Origin: Spirochaeta sp.
GTDB lineage: Bacteria > Myxococcota_A > UBA9160 > UBA4427
Assembly (NCBI GenBank): GCA_002691025.1
Contig: NZGT01000112.1
Coordinates: 32,885 to 83,694, forward strand
Reading direction: 5' to 3'
Length of the DNA stretch: 50,810 nucleotides
This document shows, piece by piece, positions 17,669 to 27,214 of this stretch. The notes beneath the pieces are model-generated. The model had not been told where the DNA came from. It ran no database searches and was given only the letters and a program-made list of their open reading frames with translations. Each line of letters begins with the position of its first letter. Within the stretch, counting starts at the first letter, position 1. A program made the position numbers and the translations under genes.

Positions 17669-19018
17669 ATGACTGATTCCAAGCCGAACAAGGCCGTCGC
17701 GATCATCGGCGGAGCCACAGCGGGGGCTGAAGTCGCTTCCCGACTGGCAAGTCGAGGCATCCAGACCGTTGTCTTTGAACAGAACAAAAGACCCTTCGGA
17801 AAGATCGAAGATGGCCTTCCGCGATGGCACGAGGCCTTGCGGAAAAAAGAGTACGAGGCCATCCGCTCCAAACTCTCACTCCCCCTGGTGGAGTTCGTCC
17901 CCGAAACCCGGATCGGCGATGACATCCCCTTTGAGGATATCGTTGAAAACTGGGGCTTTGCCTCCGTGGTTCTTGCCAACGGAGCCTGGTGGGATCGCCC
18001 TCTCCCCATAGAAGGAGCCGAGGCCTACGTGAACAAGGGGCTCTTCTATCAGAACCCTTTTGTGATCGCATTCAATCACGCTCACGACGAAAAATGGTCG
18101 GGCGAAACGCCGGAGATCCAGGACGGCAGCATCGTGATCGGCGGAGGCCTTGCATCCATTGATGTGGCCAAGATCGTGACACTGACATGCACGCAAAGAA
18201 AACTCGCTGAACGCAACATCGACGTGGACCTCAATACCCTTGAAGTCAAAGGCATCCCCAAGATACTGGCCGCCCATGACCTCAGCTGGGAAGACCTGGG
18301 CCTTCAAGGTGCAACCATCTACTACAGGCGAAGAGTCGAGGATATGCCTCTAGTGGAAATCCCGACTGACGCCACTGAAGAGCGCATCGCCAAGCTGAAG
18401 AAGTCGCGTCAGACCATTCTCGATAAAGCAACCAAGAAGTACATGTTCCAGGTTGAACCCCTGTCCTCACCGGACGGCATGCTGATCGAAGATGGCAAAA
18501 TGGTGGGTCTGCGCTTCCGGCGAACGCGAGTGGAGGAAGGCCGGGTGCTCAGTACCGACGAGACCTTTGAACGCAGAACACCCGCTGTCATCAGCTCCAT
18601 CGGAAGCATTCCCGAGCCGATCCCGGGCATTGAGATGAAGGGGGAACTCTTTGACTTCAGCGACCGGGAGTTTGGTCGAATCGAGAGCTACCCCACCGTC
18701 TTTTCAGTCGGAAACGTAGTGACGGGAAAAGGCAATATCGTGGCTTCGCGAAAGCACGCCAAGCGCGTCTCCGAGAATGCCATTGAAATCTATCTGGGCG
18801 TAGGCGAACAAGAAAACGGCCGGGAAGATATGGAGATCACCCCTTCGGACGAGTTGGCCCGCACCGCGGAAATCGTAGGAAGCCACACGGATGCGCAAGC
18901 CATGCTGAGCGAGTCCGAGTACCAGGCCCTGATGGACCGTGTTGCGGAGCAACAAAAAAGGTCTGGCTACTCTGGCAGCCTTGAGGCCTGGGCCAAGGAA
19001 GCCGGGGAGCCCTGCTGA
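17669..19018 (+). CDS. ferredoxin-NADP reductase-like FAD/NAD(P) oxidoreductase
   Basis: A 449-residue two-dinucleotide-fold flavoprotein of the adrenodoxin reductase / glutamate synthase small subunit type. It opens with the FAD-binding AIIGGATAGAEVASRL and contains VVLANGAWWDRPLP, the second nucleotide fold IVIGGGLASIDVAK, and YPTVFSVGNVVTGKGNIVASRKHAKRV near the end. Family members pass electrons between NADPH and ferredoxins or glutamate synthase. No iron-sulfur motif is present, so its partner must be elsewhere. No close ribosome-binding site precedes ATG 17669. The tRNA gene lies 119 bases upstream on the other strand. Confidence 0.82.
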   Translation: MTDSKPNKAVAIIGGATAGAEVASRLASRGIQTVVFEQNKRPFGKIEDGLPRWHEALRKKEYEAIRSKLSLPLVEFVPETRIGDDIPFEDIVENWGFASVVLANGAWWDRPLPIEGAEAYVNKGLFYQNPFVIAFNHAHDEKWSGETPEIQDGSIVIGGGLASIDVAKIVTLTCTQRKLAERNIDVDLNTLEVKGIPKILAAHDLSWEDLGLQGATIYYRRRVEDMPLVEIPTDATEERIAKLKKSRQTILDKATKKYMFQVEPLSSPDGMLIEDGKMVGLRFRRTRVEEGRVLSTDETFERRTPAVISSIGSIPEPIPGIEMKGELFDFSDREFGRIESYPTVFSVGNVVTGKGNIVASRKHAKRVSENAIEIYLGVGEQENGREDMEITPSDELARTAEIVGSHTDAQAMLSESEYQALMDRVAEQQKRSGYSGSLEAWAKEAGEPC

Positions 19019-19086
19019 AACGGCCGCGCCAACGGATCAGGCCCAGCCAATCCCTCACCGCCTCGTGAGTGAGGATTACCGGGGGG

Positions 19087-19251
19087 CTACCGGACCACCC
19101 GTACCCGGGTAGCCTTCCCGTCCACGATGACCGTGACGGTCTCGCTGGTGACAACGCCCGCCGTTCCCTGCCATTTGGGCCCGGTATTGGGCGCACACGC
19201 CAGAAAGCACGCCAGGGAAATCGCGATAAGAACCATCTTCAGTGTCGACAC
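19087..19251 (-). CDS. small putative lipoprotein (54 aa)
   Basis: Read directly from the minus strand: GTG 19251 to TAG 19087, 54 codons, with AAGGAAG five bases before the start. The product starts MSTLKMVLIAISLACFLACA, a basic/hydrophobic signal ending in a lipobox-like FLAC. About 36 mature residues follow, with a beta-like repeat of Val and Thr (TSETVTVIVDGKATRVRVVR). An internal ATG at 19236 is an alternative start. It lies 144 bases downstream of rpoD on the same strand. Supporting evidence is the ribosome-binding site plus the signal and lipobox; family unknown. Confidence 0.6.
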   Translation of the reverse strand: MSTLKMVLIAISLACFLACAPNTGPKWQGTAGVVTSETVTVIVDGKATRVRVVR

Positions 19252-19395
19252 AGTCTTCCTTTCGGGCTCGATCTTCGGGTGATGGAGCGGAGGTCGAATC
19301 GGGCACCGTTCGCCCAGGACGTTCGGTCGGGGTCACGAACACCCGGACGGGAACGTCATGCACTTTGGTTGCGGCGCCTACCCGGGGAAACCCGC

Positions 19396-21099
19396 TTAGC
19401 GCTCAAGAAAACCCTTGAGGGCTCGACTGCGCGAGGGGTGACGAAGTTTGCGAAGCGCCTTGGCTTCAATCTGACGCACCCGCTCTCTCGTGACATCAAA
19501 ACCTTGACCCACTTCTTCGAGAGTGCAGTTGGCATCTCCCGTGAGTCCGAAGCGCAACTCAAGAACACGCGCCTCTCGAGGTGCCAGAGTGGCCAACATT
19601 TCCTTGGTCTGTGCAGCCAGATTGGAATGAATCACGGCATCCTGGGGATTCACCGCATTCGGGTCTTCGATGAAATCAGCCAATGAGCTGTCTTCCTCTT
19701 CTCCCACTGGCGTCTCAAGACTGATCGGTTCACGGGCAATCTTGAGAACCGACCTCACCTTCTCCACCGGCAGCTCCAGCTTTTCGGACAATTCCTCGGG
19801 CGCCGGCTCACGCCCCAACGACTGGACCAGATGGCGAGTCGTCCGAACGAGACGGTTGATGGTCTCGATCATATGGACCGGAATCCGGATCGTGCGCGAC
19901 TGGTCAGCAATGGCGCGAGTGATGGCCTGGCGAATCCACCATGTCGCATAGGTGGAGAACTTGTAACCCCGCTGATACTCGAACTTATCCACGGCCTTCA
20001 TCAAGCCGATATTGCCTTCCTGGATCAAGTCCAGGAACTGCAGGCCACGGTTTGTATATTTCTTGGCGATGGACACCACCAACCTGAGGTTGGCTTCGAT
20101 CATTTCGCTTTTCGCCTGCTGGGTCACGACCTCGGCGGCTCGACAAGCCACAAGAGACTCCGCCACCTGACTCTGATCCATCCGCAAGTCATGCGTAAAC
20201 CGATCACGCAGGGATTCAACCTCGTTCACTTCAGAGCGAACGGCATCAATCACCGCCAGGTCTCCGCCCAACTGCTCCAGAGCCTCCTTGCCCTGAGCAC
20301 TCCGCTTGCCGGCTTTCGCCAGAAGCTCAAAGAATTCGTCGGAACCCAAATCAAAGCCGCGCGCCAATGCGTTGATGCGTTCGTCCATGATCTGAAAGGA
20401 CTCCTCTGCTTCCTGCAGACATCCCTTGACTTCATTGAAGCAGCGAGCGGAAAAACGAGCCTCCCGAAGGCGAACGACGCACTCCGTCACCAGATCCCTG
20501 ACTTCTTCCGTCAACCGGGTGCGGGTCGTCTCTTTCGTTCTTGAATTCGCGATCGATTTTCGACGACGCTTGATCTCCGGATCGACTTTCATCAAGTGAT
20601 CAATGGCCTTGAGGAACCGGGTTCGCACCTGACTCTCTGAAGGCGCATCATCGCCCTCCAGCATATCGACGACGTCCGTGATCTCGAGCTCGCGGTCACG
20701 CACCTTCTGCCCCAGATCGGCCACGGCCCAGAGGCCAGAGCTACTCCCGATCACAGCCACTTCCTGATCGATGACACCGGCCTCGATCCGCTTTGCGATC
20801 TCCACCTCGCCCTCACGGGTCAACAAGGAGACCTGGCCCATATCGCGCAGATAGACTCGAACCGGATCACTCGAGGCAGCGCTCTTGGGCGATGCCTTCT
20901 TGGCTGCGGTCTTGGCCGGGTTCTTCTTCCGCGCAGCGGGACGAGCCTTGCGGGCGCCGGCTCGAGAGACAGGCGAAGCCTCCGATTCGGCCGCACACTC
21001 AGCCTTTTCACCGATATCGGCGTCGGTCTTTTTTTCGGAACGGGCTTCCGATCTGTCTTGACCAACTACTTTAAGGGGCGTTCGAGCATTTGAGGCCAT
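19396..21099 (-). CDS. rpoD: primary sigma factor RpoD (sigma-70)
   Basis: This is the housekeeping sigma factor. The 567 residues show region 1.2 ([21 protein letters not shown]), then a long non-conserved region. Region 2 follows ([44 protein letters not shown] split across 2.2-2.4), then region 3 and region 4.2 ([21 protein letters not shown]). It is the last gene of rpsU-dnaG-rpoD. Unusually, the first 78 residues are Ala/Lys/Arg/Pro/Ser rich ([20 protein letters not shown]), like a histone H1 tail, in place of a recognisable acidic region 1.1. The gap to dnaG is 71 bases. Confidence 0.97.
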   Translation of the reverse strand: MASNARTPLKVVGQDRSEARSEKKTDADIGEKAECAAESEASPVSRAGARKARPAARKKNPAKTAAKKASPKSAASSDPVRVYLRDMGQVSLLTREGEVEIAKRIEAGVIDQEVAVIGSSSGLWAVADLGQKVRDRELEITDVVDMLEGDDAPSESQVRTRFLKAIDHLMKVDPEIKRRRKSIANSRTKETTRTRLTEEVRDLVTECVVRLREARFSARCFNEVKGCLQEAEESFQIMDERINALARGFDLGSDEFFELLAKAGKRSAQGKEALEQLGGDLAVIDAVRSEVNEVESLRDRFTHDLRMDQSQVAESLVACRAAEVVTQQAKSEMIEANLRLVVSIAKKYTNRGLQFLDLIQEGNIGLMKAVDKFEYQRGYKFSTYATWWIRQAITRAIADQSRTIRIPVHMIETINRLVRTTRHLVQSLGREPAPEELSEKLELPVEKVRSVLKIAREPISLETPVGEEEDSSLADFIEDPNAVNPQDAVIHSNLAAQTKEMLATLAPREARVLELRFGLTGDANCTLEEVGQGFDVTRERVRQIEAKALRKLRHPSRSRALKGFLER

Positions 21100-21170
21100 G
21101 GGGGGTCTCCTCGGAATTCAGCATAGAGCAGCGCTCAGCAACAATACAGATTGGCTCTGGATCTTCTTCG

Positions 21171-22970
21171 CTAAGGCGGGGGGTGGTTTGTGTCTCGGTT
21201 AAGTGCCTTCCGGCGTTCTATCAGCTCCTGACGCTCAGCCAGAAGTTTTACATGATCCGAATCGGGCTCAGCGAGCCTTCGCTTGAGGTCCTGTTCTCTT
21301 ATCTCCAGATCTTTGATGCGATATCGATCCAACAACTGGATGAAAACCGTCTCCGGTGACAGATCCGTCGAGGGCAAGGATTCCTCGACCATCATTTCTC
21401 TCAGCATGCCCATCTGCTCAGAAGAGAGTCGCTCTTCCATCTGATCAAAATTCAGCACGCCTCGCTCATCCAGGATGCCAGAAGAACTCGCATCCACGAT
21501 TTCAATTATGAGTGCCTTCCAAGGGCCATCAGGTAACACACGATTTATGTCGAAAAGCCGATCCGGAGTCGCAAACTCCGGATTCTGGCTCAGAATCGAG
21601 CCAAGCAAGCGTAGATGCCTGTCCTCGGGGGATGTCCGCCTGGGTTGGAATTTTGCAGGAACGGAATCAGACTCTCTCCCTGAAGCCTGCCCCCGGCGTT
21701 CTTCACGTACCACGGACTCCACAGCACTGGCATCGGTGGACGTCGCCATGGCGAGCCGACGTGTGTACTCGCTTCGCTCCACCGGATCACTGATCGACGC
21801 CACCAGGCGGGCGACGTGCCGAACTGCATCCGCCTTATCGCCCGGTGTAGTACCCGCCAATCGCATGACCCGCTGAATCACCACGTCCACGGCATCCCGG
21901 GCTCGGTCTACGACAGCCCTGAGGGATTCGGCTCCCTTTTGAGCGAGATAGTCGTCGGGGTCACATCCATCGGGCAAAACCACGGCGCTCACCCGAAGGC
22001 CGGCGGGCAAAAGAACTTCAAGCGCTCGCTCCATCGCCTTCTGGCCGGGTTCATCTCCATCAAAGAGAAGGCTGACGCGTTTTGTACGGCGTTTGAGATC
22101 CTGGGCGTGGTCCGGCGTAAGCGCCGTCCCGCATGTCGCCACGGCTTCACCCAACCCGGCTCTCGCCAGTGCGATCGCGTCAAAATAACCTTCGCAGACG
22201 ATCACTCGCCCCGCGCGCCGCATGGGCTCAAGGGCATTGGGGTAGCCATAGAAAACCTTCCGCTTCTGGTACACGGGGCTTTCGTTGGTGTTCAGATACT
22301 TGGGCTCCTGATCCGGAAGCAGGGCACGCCCCCCGAAGCCAATCACCCGCCCCCGCACGTCCCGAATCGGGAAGATCACCCGGCCTCGAAGACGATCGTA
22401 ATGCCCCCCCGATGAGCGCGCGGACAACAGTCCCGCCGATTCGCCCGCATCGAGAGAAATCCGAGTCCGCTCAAAGTCCGAAACCAGGGTGTCCCAACGA
22501 TCGGGCGCAAAACCCAACTCAAACTGGGCAATCGTCTGCGCATCAAGACCCCGACCTTCGAGGTACTCCATGGCCAACTTACCCGTCGGAAGAGAGAGCT
22601 GTTCCTGAAAACAGCGAGAAGCCTGCTCCAAGGCCGCGAAGAGTTTCTCCGTCTCTCCTCTGTCGCGACGGTCCGTCTCAGGCACTTCAATCCCGAGCTC
22701 GGCGGCCAGGGTCCGGACGGCTTCAGGGAAAGTCAGGTTCTCGTGTTTCACGAGAAAGGTAATGACGTTCCCGCCTTCACCACAGCCAAAGCAGTGGAAG
22801 ATCTGGCGATCCATGTTGACGTTGAAGGAGGGCGTCTTCTCCTCGTGGAAGGGGCAAAGGCCCTTCCAGTTGCGCCCCGCTGGCTTGAGCTCAACGTAAC
22901 GATTGATCGTGCTGACGATGTCAGCGCGATCTCGTATATCTTGAATCGTGGCTTCCGGGATGAGACCCAA
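21171..22970 (-). CDS. dnaG: DNA primase DnaG
   Basis: DnaG makes RNA primers for lagging-strand and origin replication and is recruited by DnaB helicase. The 599-residue protein starts with the CHC2 zinc-binding domain (CPFHEEKTPSFNV, then FHCFGCGEGG). The core follows with GRVIFPIRDVRGRVIGFGGR and the Toprim acidic motifs (VICEGYFDAIAL and VSLLFDGDEPGQKA). A less conserved C-terminal helicase-interaction region completes it. It sits between rpsU and rpoD as in the classic macromolecular-synthesis operon. Confidence 0.96.
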   Translation of the reverse strand: MGLIPEATIQDIRDRADIVSTINRYVELKPAGRNWKGLCPFHEEKTPSFNVNMDRQIFHCFGCGEGGNVITFLVKHENLTFPEAVRTLAAELGIEVPETDRRDRGETEKLFAALEQASRCFQEQLSLPTGKLAMEYLEGRGLDAQTIAQFELGFAPDRWDTLVSDFERTRISLDAGESAGLLSARSSGGHYDRLRGRVIFPIRDVRGRVIGFGGRALLPDQEPKYLNTNESPVYQKRKVFYGYPNALEPMRRAGRVIVCEGYFDAIALARAGLGEAVATCGTALTPDHAQDLKRRTKRVSLLFDGDEPGQKAMERALEVLLPAGLRVSAVVLPDGCDPDDYLAQKGAESLRAVVDRARDAVDVVIQRVMRLAGTTPGDKADAVRHVARLVASISDPVERSEYTRRLAMATSTDASAVESVVREERRGQASGRESDSVPAKFQPRRTSPEDRHLRLLGSILSQNPEFATPDRLFDINRVLPDGPWKALIIEIVDASSSGILDERGVLNFDQMEERLSSEQMGMLREMMVEESLPSTDLSPETVFIQLLDRYRIKDLEIREQDLKRRLAEPDSDHVKLLAERQELIERRKALNRDTNHPPP

Positions 22971-23006
22971 TCGCTAACTCATTCCGTGAGCGTCACATCT
23001 GCCCCG

Positions 23007-23204
23007 CTAGGGGACCATGCGCCTCATCTTTTTAATCGCGCGCTTACGAGCCGCAGCCGCCTTCTTCTTCTTACGGATGCTGGGCTTGTCGTAATATTCC
23101 CGACGACGGAGCTCCGTCAGGATCCCTGCCTTCTCGCAGGCCTTCTTGAAACGACGCATGGCCTGTTCAATGGACTCGTTCTCTTTAACCTTGATCACCG
23201 ACAT
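23007..23204 (-). CDS. rpsU: 30S ribosomal protein S21
   Basis: A 65-residue S21: [19 protein letters not shown], then [22 protein letters not shown] and a Lys/Arg-rich tail ([19 protein letters not shown]). S21 helps base pairing between the mRNA and the 3' end of 16S rRNA. ATG 23204 is preceded by CCAGGAGTT, and the longer in-frame ORF upstream has no similarity to S21. It is the first gene of rpsU-dnaG-rpoD, with 36 bases to dnaG. Confidence 0.95.
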   Translation of the reverse strand: MSVIKVKENESIEQAMRRFKKACEKAGILTELRRREYYDKPSIRKKKKAAAARKRAIKKMRRMVP

Positions 23205-23599
23205 GGACTTTTCAACTCCTGGCGACACCCGCTCTTCCTCATGGAGACTGCGTTGTCGCACCGATAAATTCAGAAAATAATTTTGCAGAAGGCGTCTTGC
23301 CGCTCGGCGGCCGAAGATCACCCTCCAATCTCTTCGTCACTCTGGGCGCTCTCTATCCGCCAGACTGACCCCTACCCGTTCTCCCCATTTCTGCCGCATG
23401 CTCGCTACACGCTTCGTGCCCACTCACCGCAACGGCAATTACCTCTGGAGCCTTACCCAACCCGCTCAGTGCCATGAGCCGATTGTCGTTCTTTTCGTCA
23501 TTTTTCCCGCCCGCATCGCGGAAAAAGCCGATCGTGATCCCGGATCTCGTTCACATTCATGAACCGGGCCCCGTAACCTAGCGCAGGGGCTAGACCGAC
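23205..23599. other. intergenic region upstream of rpsU and downstream of hisF
   Basis: This 395-base stretch holds no ORF that I can support on either strand. It should contain the promoter of rpsU-dnaG-rpoD and the end of the hisF transcript. An AT-rich patch around 23262-23287 is the likeliest promoter location, but I see no convincing -35/-10 pair. A short inverted repeat (GTTCA/TGAAC, around 23549-23564) has no U-tract, so I do not call it a terminator. Confidence 0.4.
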
Positions 23600-24430
23600 T
23601 CAAGATAAAGGCTTTTGGGCCTCTGCGTGGTCTGAGGGTGGCCTCACCGAGATCCCCCGTGCCATCAGGTCCCGCTTGACCCGAGCCACCGTGGTCTCGC
23701 CAAAATGGAAGATCGACGCGGCCAAAGCAGCCTGGGCGCCCCCCTCTTCGGGGCCCCGGCCCAGGGCCGACGCGAGATCCGCTGCATTCCCGCCCCCCCC
23801 GGAGGCGATGACCGGAATTCCCACCGAATCGGAAACCGCTCGCAAAAGGCCAAGGTCGTACCCGCTCTTGGTTCCATCCCGGTCCATGCTGGTCAGGAGG
23901 ATCTCGCCCGCGCCGGACTCCGCCATCTTCTGAGCCCACTCCACCGCGTCGATTCCCGTCGGCCTGCGACCGCCATGCGTGTAGACCTCCCAGCGTCGAG
24001 GTGTGACCAGATCCCCTTCTTCTCGGACGGCCCGCGCATCGATGGCCAACACCAGGTTGGCACTCCCGATCTTCGCCGCCGCGTCACACACCAGATCCGG
24101 GTCATGGACGGCCGCAGTCATGATCGAGACTTTGTCCGCCCCCGCATTGAGGAGATCTCGTATGTCCTGCACCGATCGAACACCGCCCCCCACCGTCAGG
24201 GGCATGAAGACCGTCTCCGCCGTTCGTGACACCACATCGAGCAGGATTCCTCGCTCTTCATGGCTGGCGGTAATGTCAAGAAACGTAATCTCATCCGCCT
24301 CCTGCTCATCGTAGACCTGGGCCACCTGCACCGGGTCTCCACAGTCCACGTGGTCGACATACTGAACGCCTTTGACCACACGGCCCTGGTCCACATCAAG
24401 ACAGGGAATGATTCGTTTGAAGAGGCTCAT
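23600..24430 (-). CDS. hisF: imidazole glycerol phosphate synthase subunit HisF
   Basis: This is the cyclase half of IGP synthase in histidine biosynthesis, a (beta/alpha)8 barrel of 276 residues. It has the catalytic Asp in [15 protein letters not shown], the second in VLAIDARAV, and phosphate-binding loops TVGGGVRSV and VIASGGGG. It uses the ammonia delivered by HisH to turn PRFAR into IGP and AICAR. ATG 24430 overlaps the hisH stop as ATGA, so the two subunits are translationally coupled. hisA, normally between hisH and hisF, is absent. A short extra C-terminal tail (after RPPSD) is present. Confidence 0.96.
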   Translation of the reverse strand: MSLFKRIIPCLDVDQGRVVKGVQYVDHVDCGDPVQVAQVYDEQEADEITFLDITASHEERGILLDVVSRTAETVFMPLTVGGGVRSVQDIRDLLNAGADKVSIMTAAVHDPDLVCDAAAKIGSANLVLAIDARAVREEGDLVTPRRWEVYTHGGRRPTGIDAVEWAQKMAESGAGEILLTSMDRDGTKSGYDLGLLRAVSDSVGIPVIASGGGGNAADLASALGRGPEEGGAQAALAASIFHFGETTVARVKRDLMARGISVRPPSDHAEAQKPLS

Positions 24431-25074
24431 CGACTCTTTTCCACCCAACGCGCATAGGCGTCCAGAAGACGTTTGCCTGATTGCTGGCTCTTTTCCGGAT
24501 GAAACTGCACCGCGAATACCGAATCGCGGGCAACCGCGGCTGCAAACTCTTCACCATACTCACAAACGCCGACCACCGAATCGGATTCCGAAGGAACCGG
24601 CCTGTAGGAGTGCACGAAATAGAAATCGTCTGACTCCGGGAGCTCCGCCACCATGGGATGATCGCCCCGGAAGTGAACCCGATTCCAGCCGATATGGGGC
24701 ACCAGAAGCCTCTCGGAGCCGGATCCCGATTCCGGGAACCTCTCCACGCGACCCTTGAAGTAACCCAATCCGGGCACGGTTCCGTGCTCGTCCCCTTCCT
24801 CGAAAAGCACCTGAAGGCCCAGGCAGAGTCCGAGGTAGGGTCGTCCCCTGGAAACCGCATTCAAAACGGCCTCATCCAATCCCTGCGACCGCAAGTGATC
24901 CAGTGCGTCTCGGAAAGCACCCGCGCCCGGCAACACGATGCCATCGGCTCCGTCCAGCTCGGCCGGTGAATCCGCCCGGACGACCTCAAGACCGCTGCGT
25001 TCAAGCGCCTTGGCGACACTTCGCAGATTGCCCGAGCCATAGTCCACCAACGCCACCTTGGCCGAACCCGTCAT
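24427..25074 (-). CDS. hisH: imidazole glycerol phosphate synthase glutaminase subunit HisH
   Basis: This is the glutaminase half of IGP synthase, a class I glutamine amidotransferase of 215 residues. The nucleophile Cys is in [12 protein letters not shown], the His/Glu pair in VQFHPEKSQ, and the oxyanion strand in [11 protein letters not shown]. It makes ammonia from glutamine for HisF, encoded immediately downstream. It is preceded by a 67-base gap after hisB. Confidence 0.96.
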   Translation of the reverse strand: MTGSAKVALVDYGSGNLRSVAKALERSGLEVVRADSPAELDGADGIVLPGAGAFRDALDHLRSQGLDEAVLNAVSRGRPYLGLCLGLQVLFEEGDEHGTVPGLGYFKGRVERFPESGSGSERLLVPHIGWNRVHFRGDHPMVAELPESDDFYFVHSYRPVPSESDSVVGVCEYGEEFAAAVARDSVFAVQFHPEKSQQSGKRLLDAYARWVEKSR

Positions 25075-25141
25075 GACGCAACGATCTCCGAACGACGAAA
25101 GCGGAGAAGGGCTTTACAGGAAAAAAGAACCGACATGGGAC

Positions 25142-25747
25142 CTAGAGCGCACCCTTCACAGTCGGAAGGCCGCCCTCTCGGGGGTCCACTGCCACCGCCA
25201 AACGCAGAGCACGCGCCACGCCCTTGAAAACCGCCTCGATGACGTGATGCGGACTGCGGCCATAGCTCTTCGTAATGTGCAGATCGATCCCTGCGTTCTG
25301 CGAGAACGCATAGAAGAAATCTTCACTGAGCAGAGCGTCGAAATCACCGATCTTGTGATTGGTGAGCTCCACGTCGTAACAGAAATACGGACGATTCGAG
25401 ATGTCCAATGCCACCTCGACCTTGCTCTCCGCCATCGGCAACACAAAAGACCCGAACCGGGAGATCCCCTCTGCGGAACCCAACGCTTCACGGAATGCCT
25501 GACCGAGAGTGATCCCGACATCCTCCACCGTGTGGTGATCATCAATCTCGACATCACCCTTGGCCTCGATCTCCAGATCAAAAAGAGCGTGCCGGGCAAA
25601 CGACTCGAGCATGTGATCGAGAAAGGGAACGCCGGTCTTGACCTGATATTGGCCCGACCCGTCGAGATCGAGTTGGATCCGAATCTCGGTCTCTTTGGTT
25701 TTGCGTTGAAGGCTTGCCGCTCTTTGTCGCACTGCACGGTCCGTCAT
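25142..25747 (-). CDS. hisB: imidazoleglycerol-phosphate dehydratase HisB
   Basis: Monofunctional IGPD, 201 residues, with no histidinol phosphatase domain. The manganese ligands are all visible: FLDHML, EIDDHHTVEDVGITLG and SPHHVIEAVFKG, plus HALFD near the start. It dehydrates IGP to imidazole acetol phosphate. It lies between the HisD-like gene and hisH, and its intact metal site contrasts with that neighbour. Confidence 0.96.
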   Translation of the reverse strand: MTDRAVRQRAASLQRKTKETEIRIQLDLDGSGQYQVKTGVPFLDHMLESFARHALFDLEIEAKGDVEIDDHHTVEDVGITLGQAFREALGSAEGISRFGSFVLPMAESKVEVALDISNRPYFCYDVELTNHKIGDFDALLSEDFFYAFSQNAGIDLHITKSYGRSPHHVIEAVFKGVARALRLAVAVDPREGGLPTVKGAL

Positions 25748-25798
25748 GGCCGATTCTCCACCGTTCCCCTTGGGGGTAGCTCTTCTCGGCCGCCCGAG

Positions 25799-27166
25799 CT
25801 AGAGCTCCGCCTCTCGGGCCACCTCACGCTCTCGGCGTGCCCGACGAATTCTTTTTAGCCGTAGCTCGACCGATGCGCCACGTGCCCCCAAACCATCGAG
25901 TTCCGACAAACGGATGGCATCATGGCCCAATTCTCTCAGTTTGGAAGCTTCAAACTGAACGAAATGGCTCTTTTTCAGAAAATCCTCCGCTCCCAGCGGC
26001 GAAGCGAAACGAGACGCTCCCCCCGAGGGTACGACGGAGCTCGGGCCAGCCAGAACTCCCCCTACTGCGGGTGGCGTGTAGTGACCCAGCAGGATCGTGC
26101 CCGCATTGTGAACGCCTCTGAGTACTTTGTCCGGATTCTCCACGGTGGCCGCCAGGTGTTCGGGCGCGTAGCGATCCGCAAGCTCGATGGACTCTGAGAG
26201 CGACCGGGTCACCACAAAGGCAAACCGCGAGGCCAGAGTCCTCTGCCACTTTTTCGAACCCGAAAGGGTCTTGAGCTGGGTCTGGATCTGGCTTTCCACC
26301 CGAGCGGGCAGGGCCTTGCAGTGCGTGATCAGGATCCCGCAGGCTCTCTCCCCCATCTGGGCATGCGCCAACAGGTCGGTCGCCAACCAAGCGGGCGTCG
26401 CCGTTTTATCGGCCACCACACAAAGCTCCGTCAACTCGGAATGAGTGAGGATCCCCGCGTCCACCTGGAGTTCGCTCTTGGCCATTTCAATCTCGGGCTC
26501 ACCCGGTGCCACCATTTTCTCCACCCGAGGCACTTGATCCGTCCCCCACGCGAAAGCCGCCATGGCTTCTACGCCCGACATCTTGAAGACCCGGTGGACC
26601 CCTGCGAGTCGCGCAGCCATGAGAATTTCAGCCCGCACCTCTCCGGTGGAATCCGGAGCCACCGCCAGTGAGATCTCCGGAACCTCTACCGCAGAAGCCG
26701 GCGCCGCATACATGATGATCTGGGAAGGTTCGAGTGCGACTTCAGAACTCGACACGAGGCCGACCCGCGAAAGAGGGCGGACCCTTTGTCCCATGAAGGC
26801 CCCGCCTTCCTCGCGCACTTCCCAACTCCCGGGAATCCGCTTGCGGTGGAAATCGCGAACCCGCATGGCGGCTTTCCCCAAAGCCGCCCGATCGGAGCCC
26901 GCCACAGCCTCACAGCCGCGATCCCACTCCTCGGAACTCACTTCCAGAGTTTTGAGAACCTGTTCGCAATTCAATGGAAGTAGCGCCAGAAGCGCTTTAT
27001 CGCCGGATCGACGCACTTTCTGGATCTTCCCTCGCGCCTTCTTGCTGGCACTCGGCGAGAGACTTCGCGGGGCTCGAGTGGATGCATCAGCCCATCGCTT
27101 TTCGAAATCTTCATCGGTGCTCGTGAAGATCGGCCACGATGCGTTCGTCGTTTTTGTCCTCGGCAC
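25799..27166 (-). CDS. hisD: HisD-fold protein lacking the zinc ligands (degenerate histidinol dehydrogenase)
   Basis: The 455-residue product aligns over its length with histidinol dehydrogenase (ILMAARLAGVHRVF, EAMAAFAWGTDQVPRVEK, DRYAPEHLA). It occupies the hisD place in the his cluster, before hisB. The acid-base Glu-His pair (PEH, 335-337) is kept. The zinc ligands known in E. coli HisD (Q259, H262, D360, H419) align with His268, Met271, Gly370 and Arg429. The glycine-rich cofactor loop is also replaced (SSSEVALEPSQ), and NHVLPT has become SSVVPS. So it is either non-catalytic, zinc-independent or repurposed. The start GTG 27166 has AGGAGG eight bases upstream; an in-frame GTG at 27205 is weaker. 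The reading frame is intact, so this is not a simple pseudogene. Confidence 0.85.
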   Translation of the reverse strand: MPRTKTTNASWPIFTSTDEDFEKRWADASTRAPRSLSPSASKKARGKIQKVRRSGDKALLALLPLNCEQVLKTLEVSSEEWDRGCEAVAGSDRAALGKAAMRVRDFHRKRIPGSWEVREEGGAFMGQRVRPLSRVGLVSSSEVALEPSQIIMYAAPASAVEVPEISLAVAPDSTGEVRAEILMAARLAGVHRVFKMSGVEAMAAFAWGTDQVPRVEKMVAPGEPEIEMAKSELQVDAGILTHSELTELCVVADKTATPAWLATDLLAHAQMGERACGILITHCKALPARVESQIQTQLKTLSGSKKWQRTLASRFAFVVTRSLSESIELADRYAPEHLAATVENPDKVLRGVHNAGTILLGHYTPPAVGGVLAGPSSVVPSGGASRFASPLGAEDFLKKSHFVQFEASKLRELGHDAIRLSELDGLGARGASVELRLKRIRRARREREVAREAEL

Positions 27167-27214
27167 TCTTCCCACCTCCTGCGAGTCGCGGAGGAGGGAG
27201 TCCACCTCGGCCCG

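Noticed and set aside
19831-20544. Long ORF on the plus strand opposite rpoD
   Set aside because: It is antisense to a clear sigma factor, has no ribosome-binding site of note and no protein motif. High GC makes such shadows common.
23549-23564. Inverted repeat GTTCA...TGAAC near the end of the hisF transcript
   Set aside because: The stem is only five bases and no U-tract follows, so it is not a convincing terminator.
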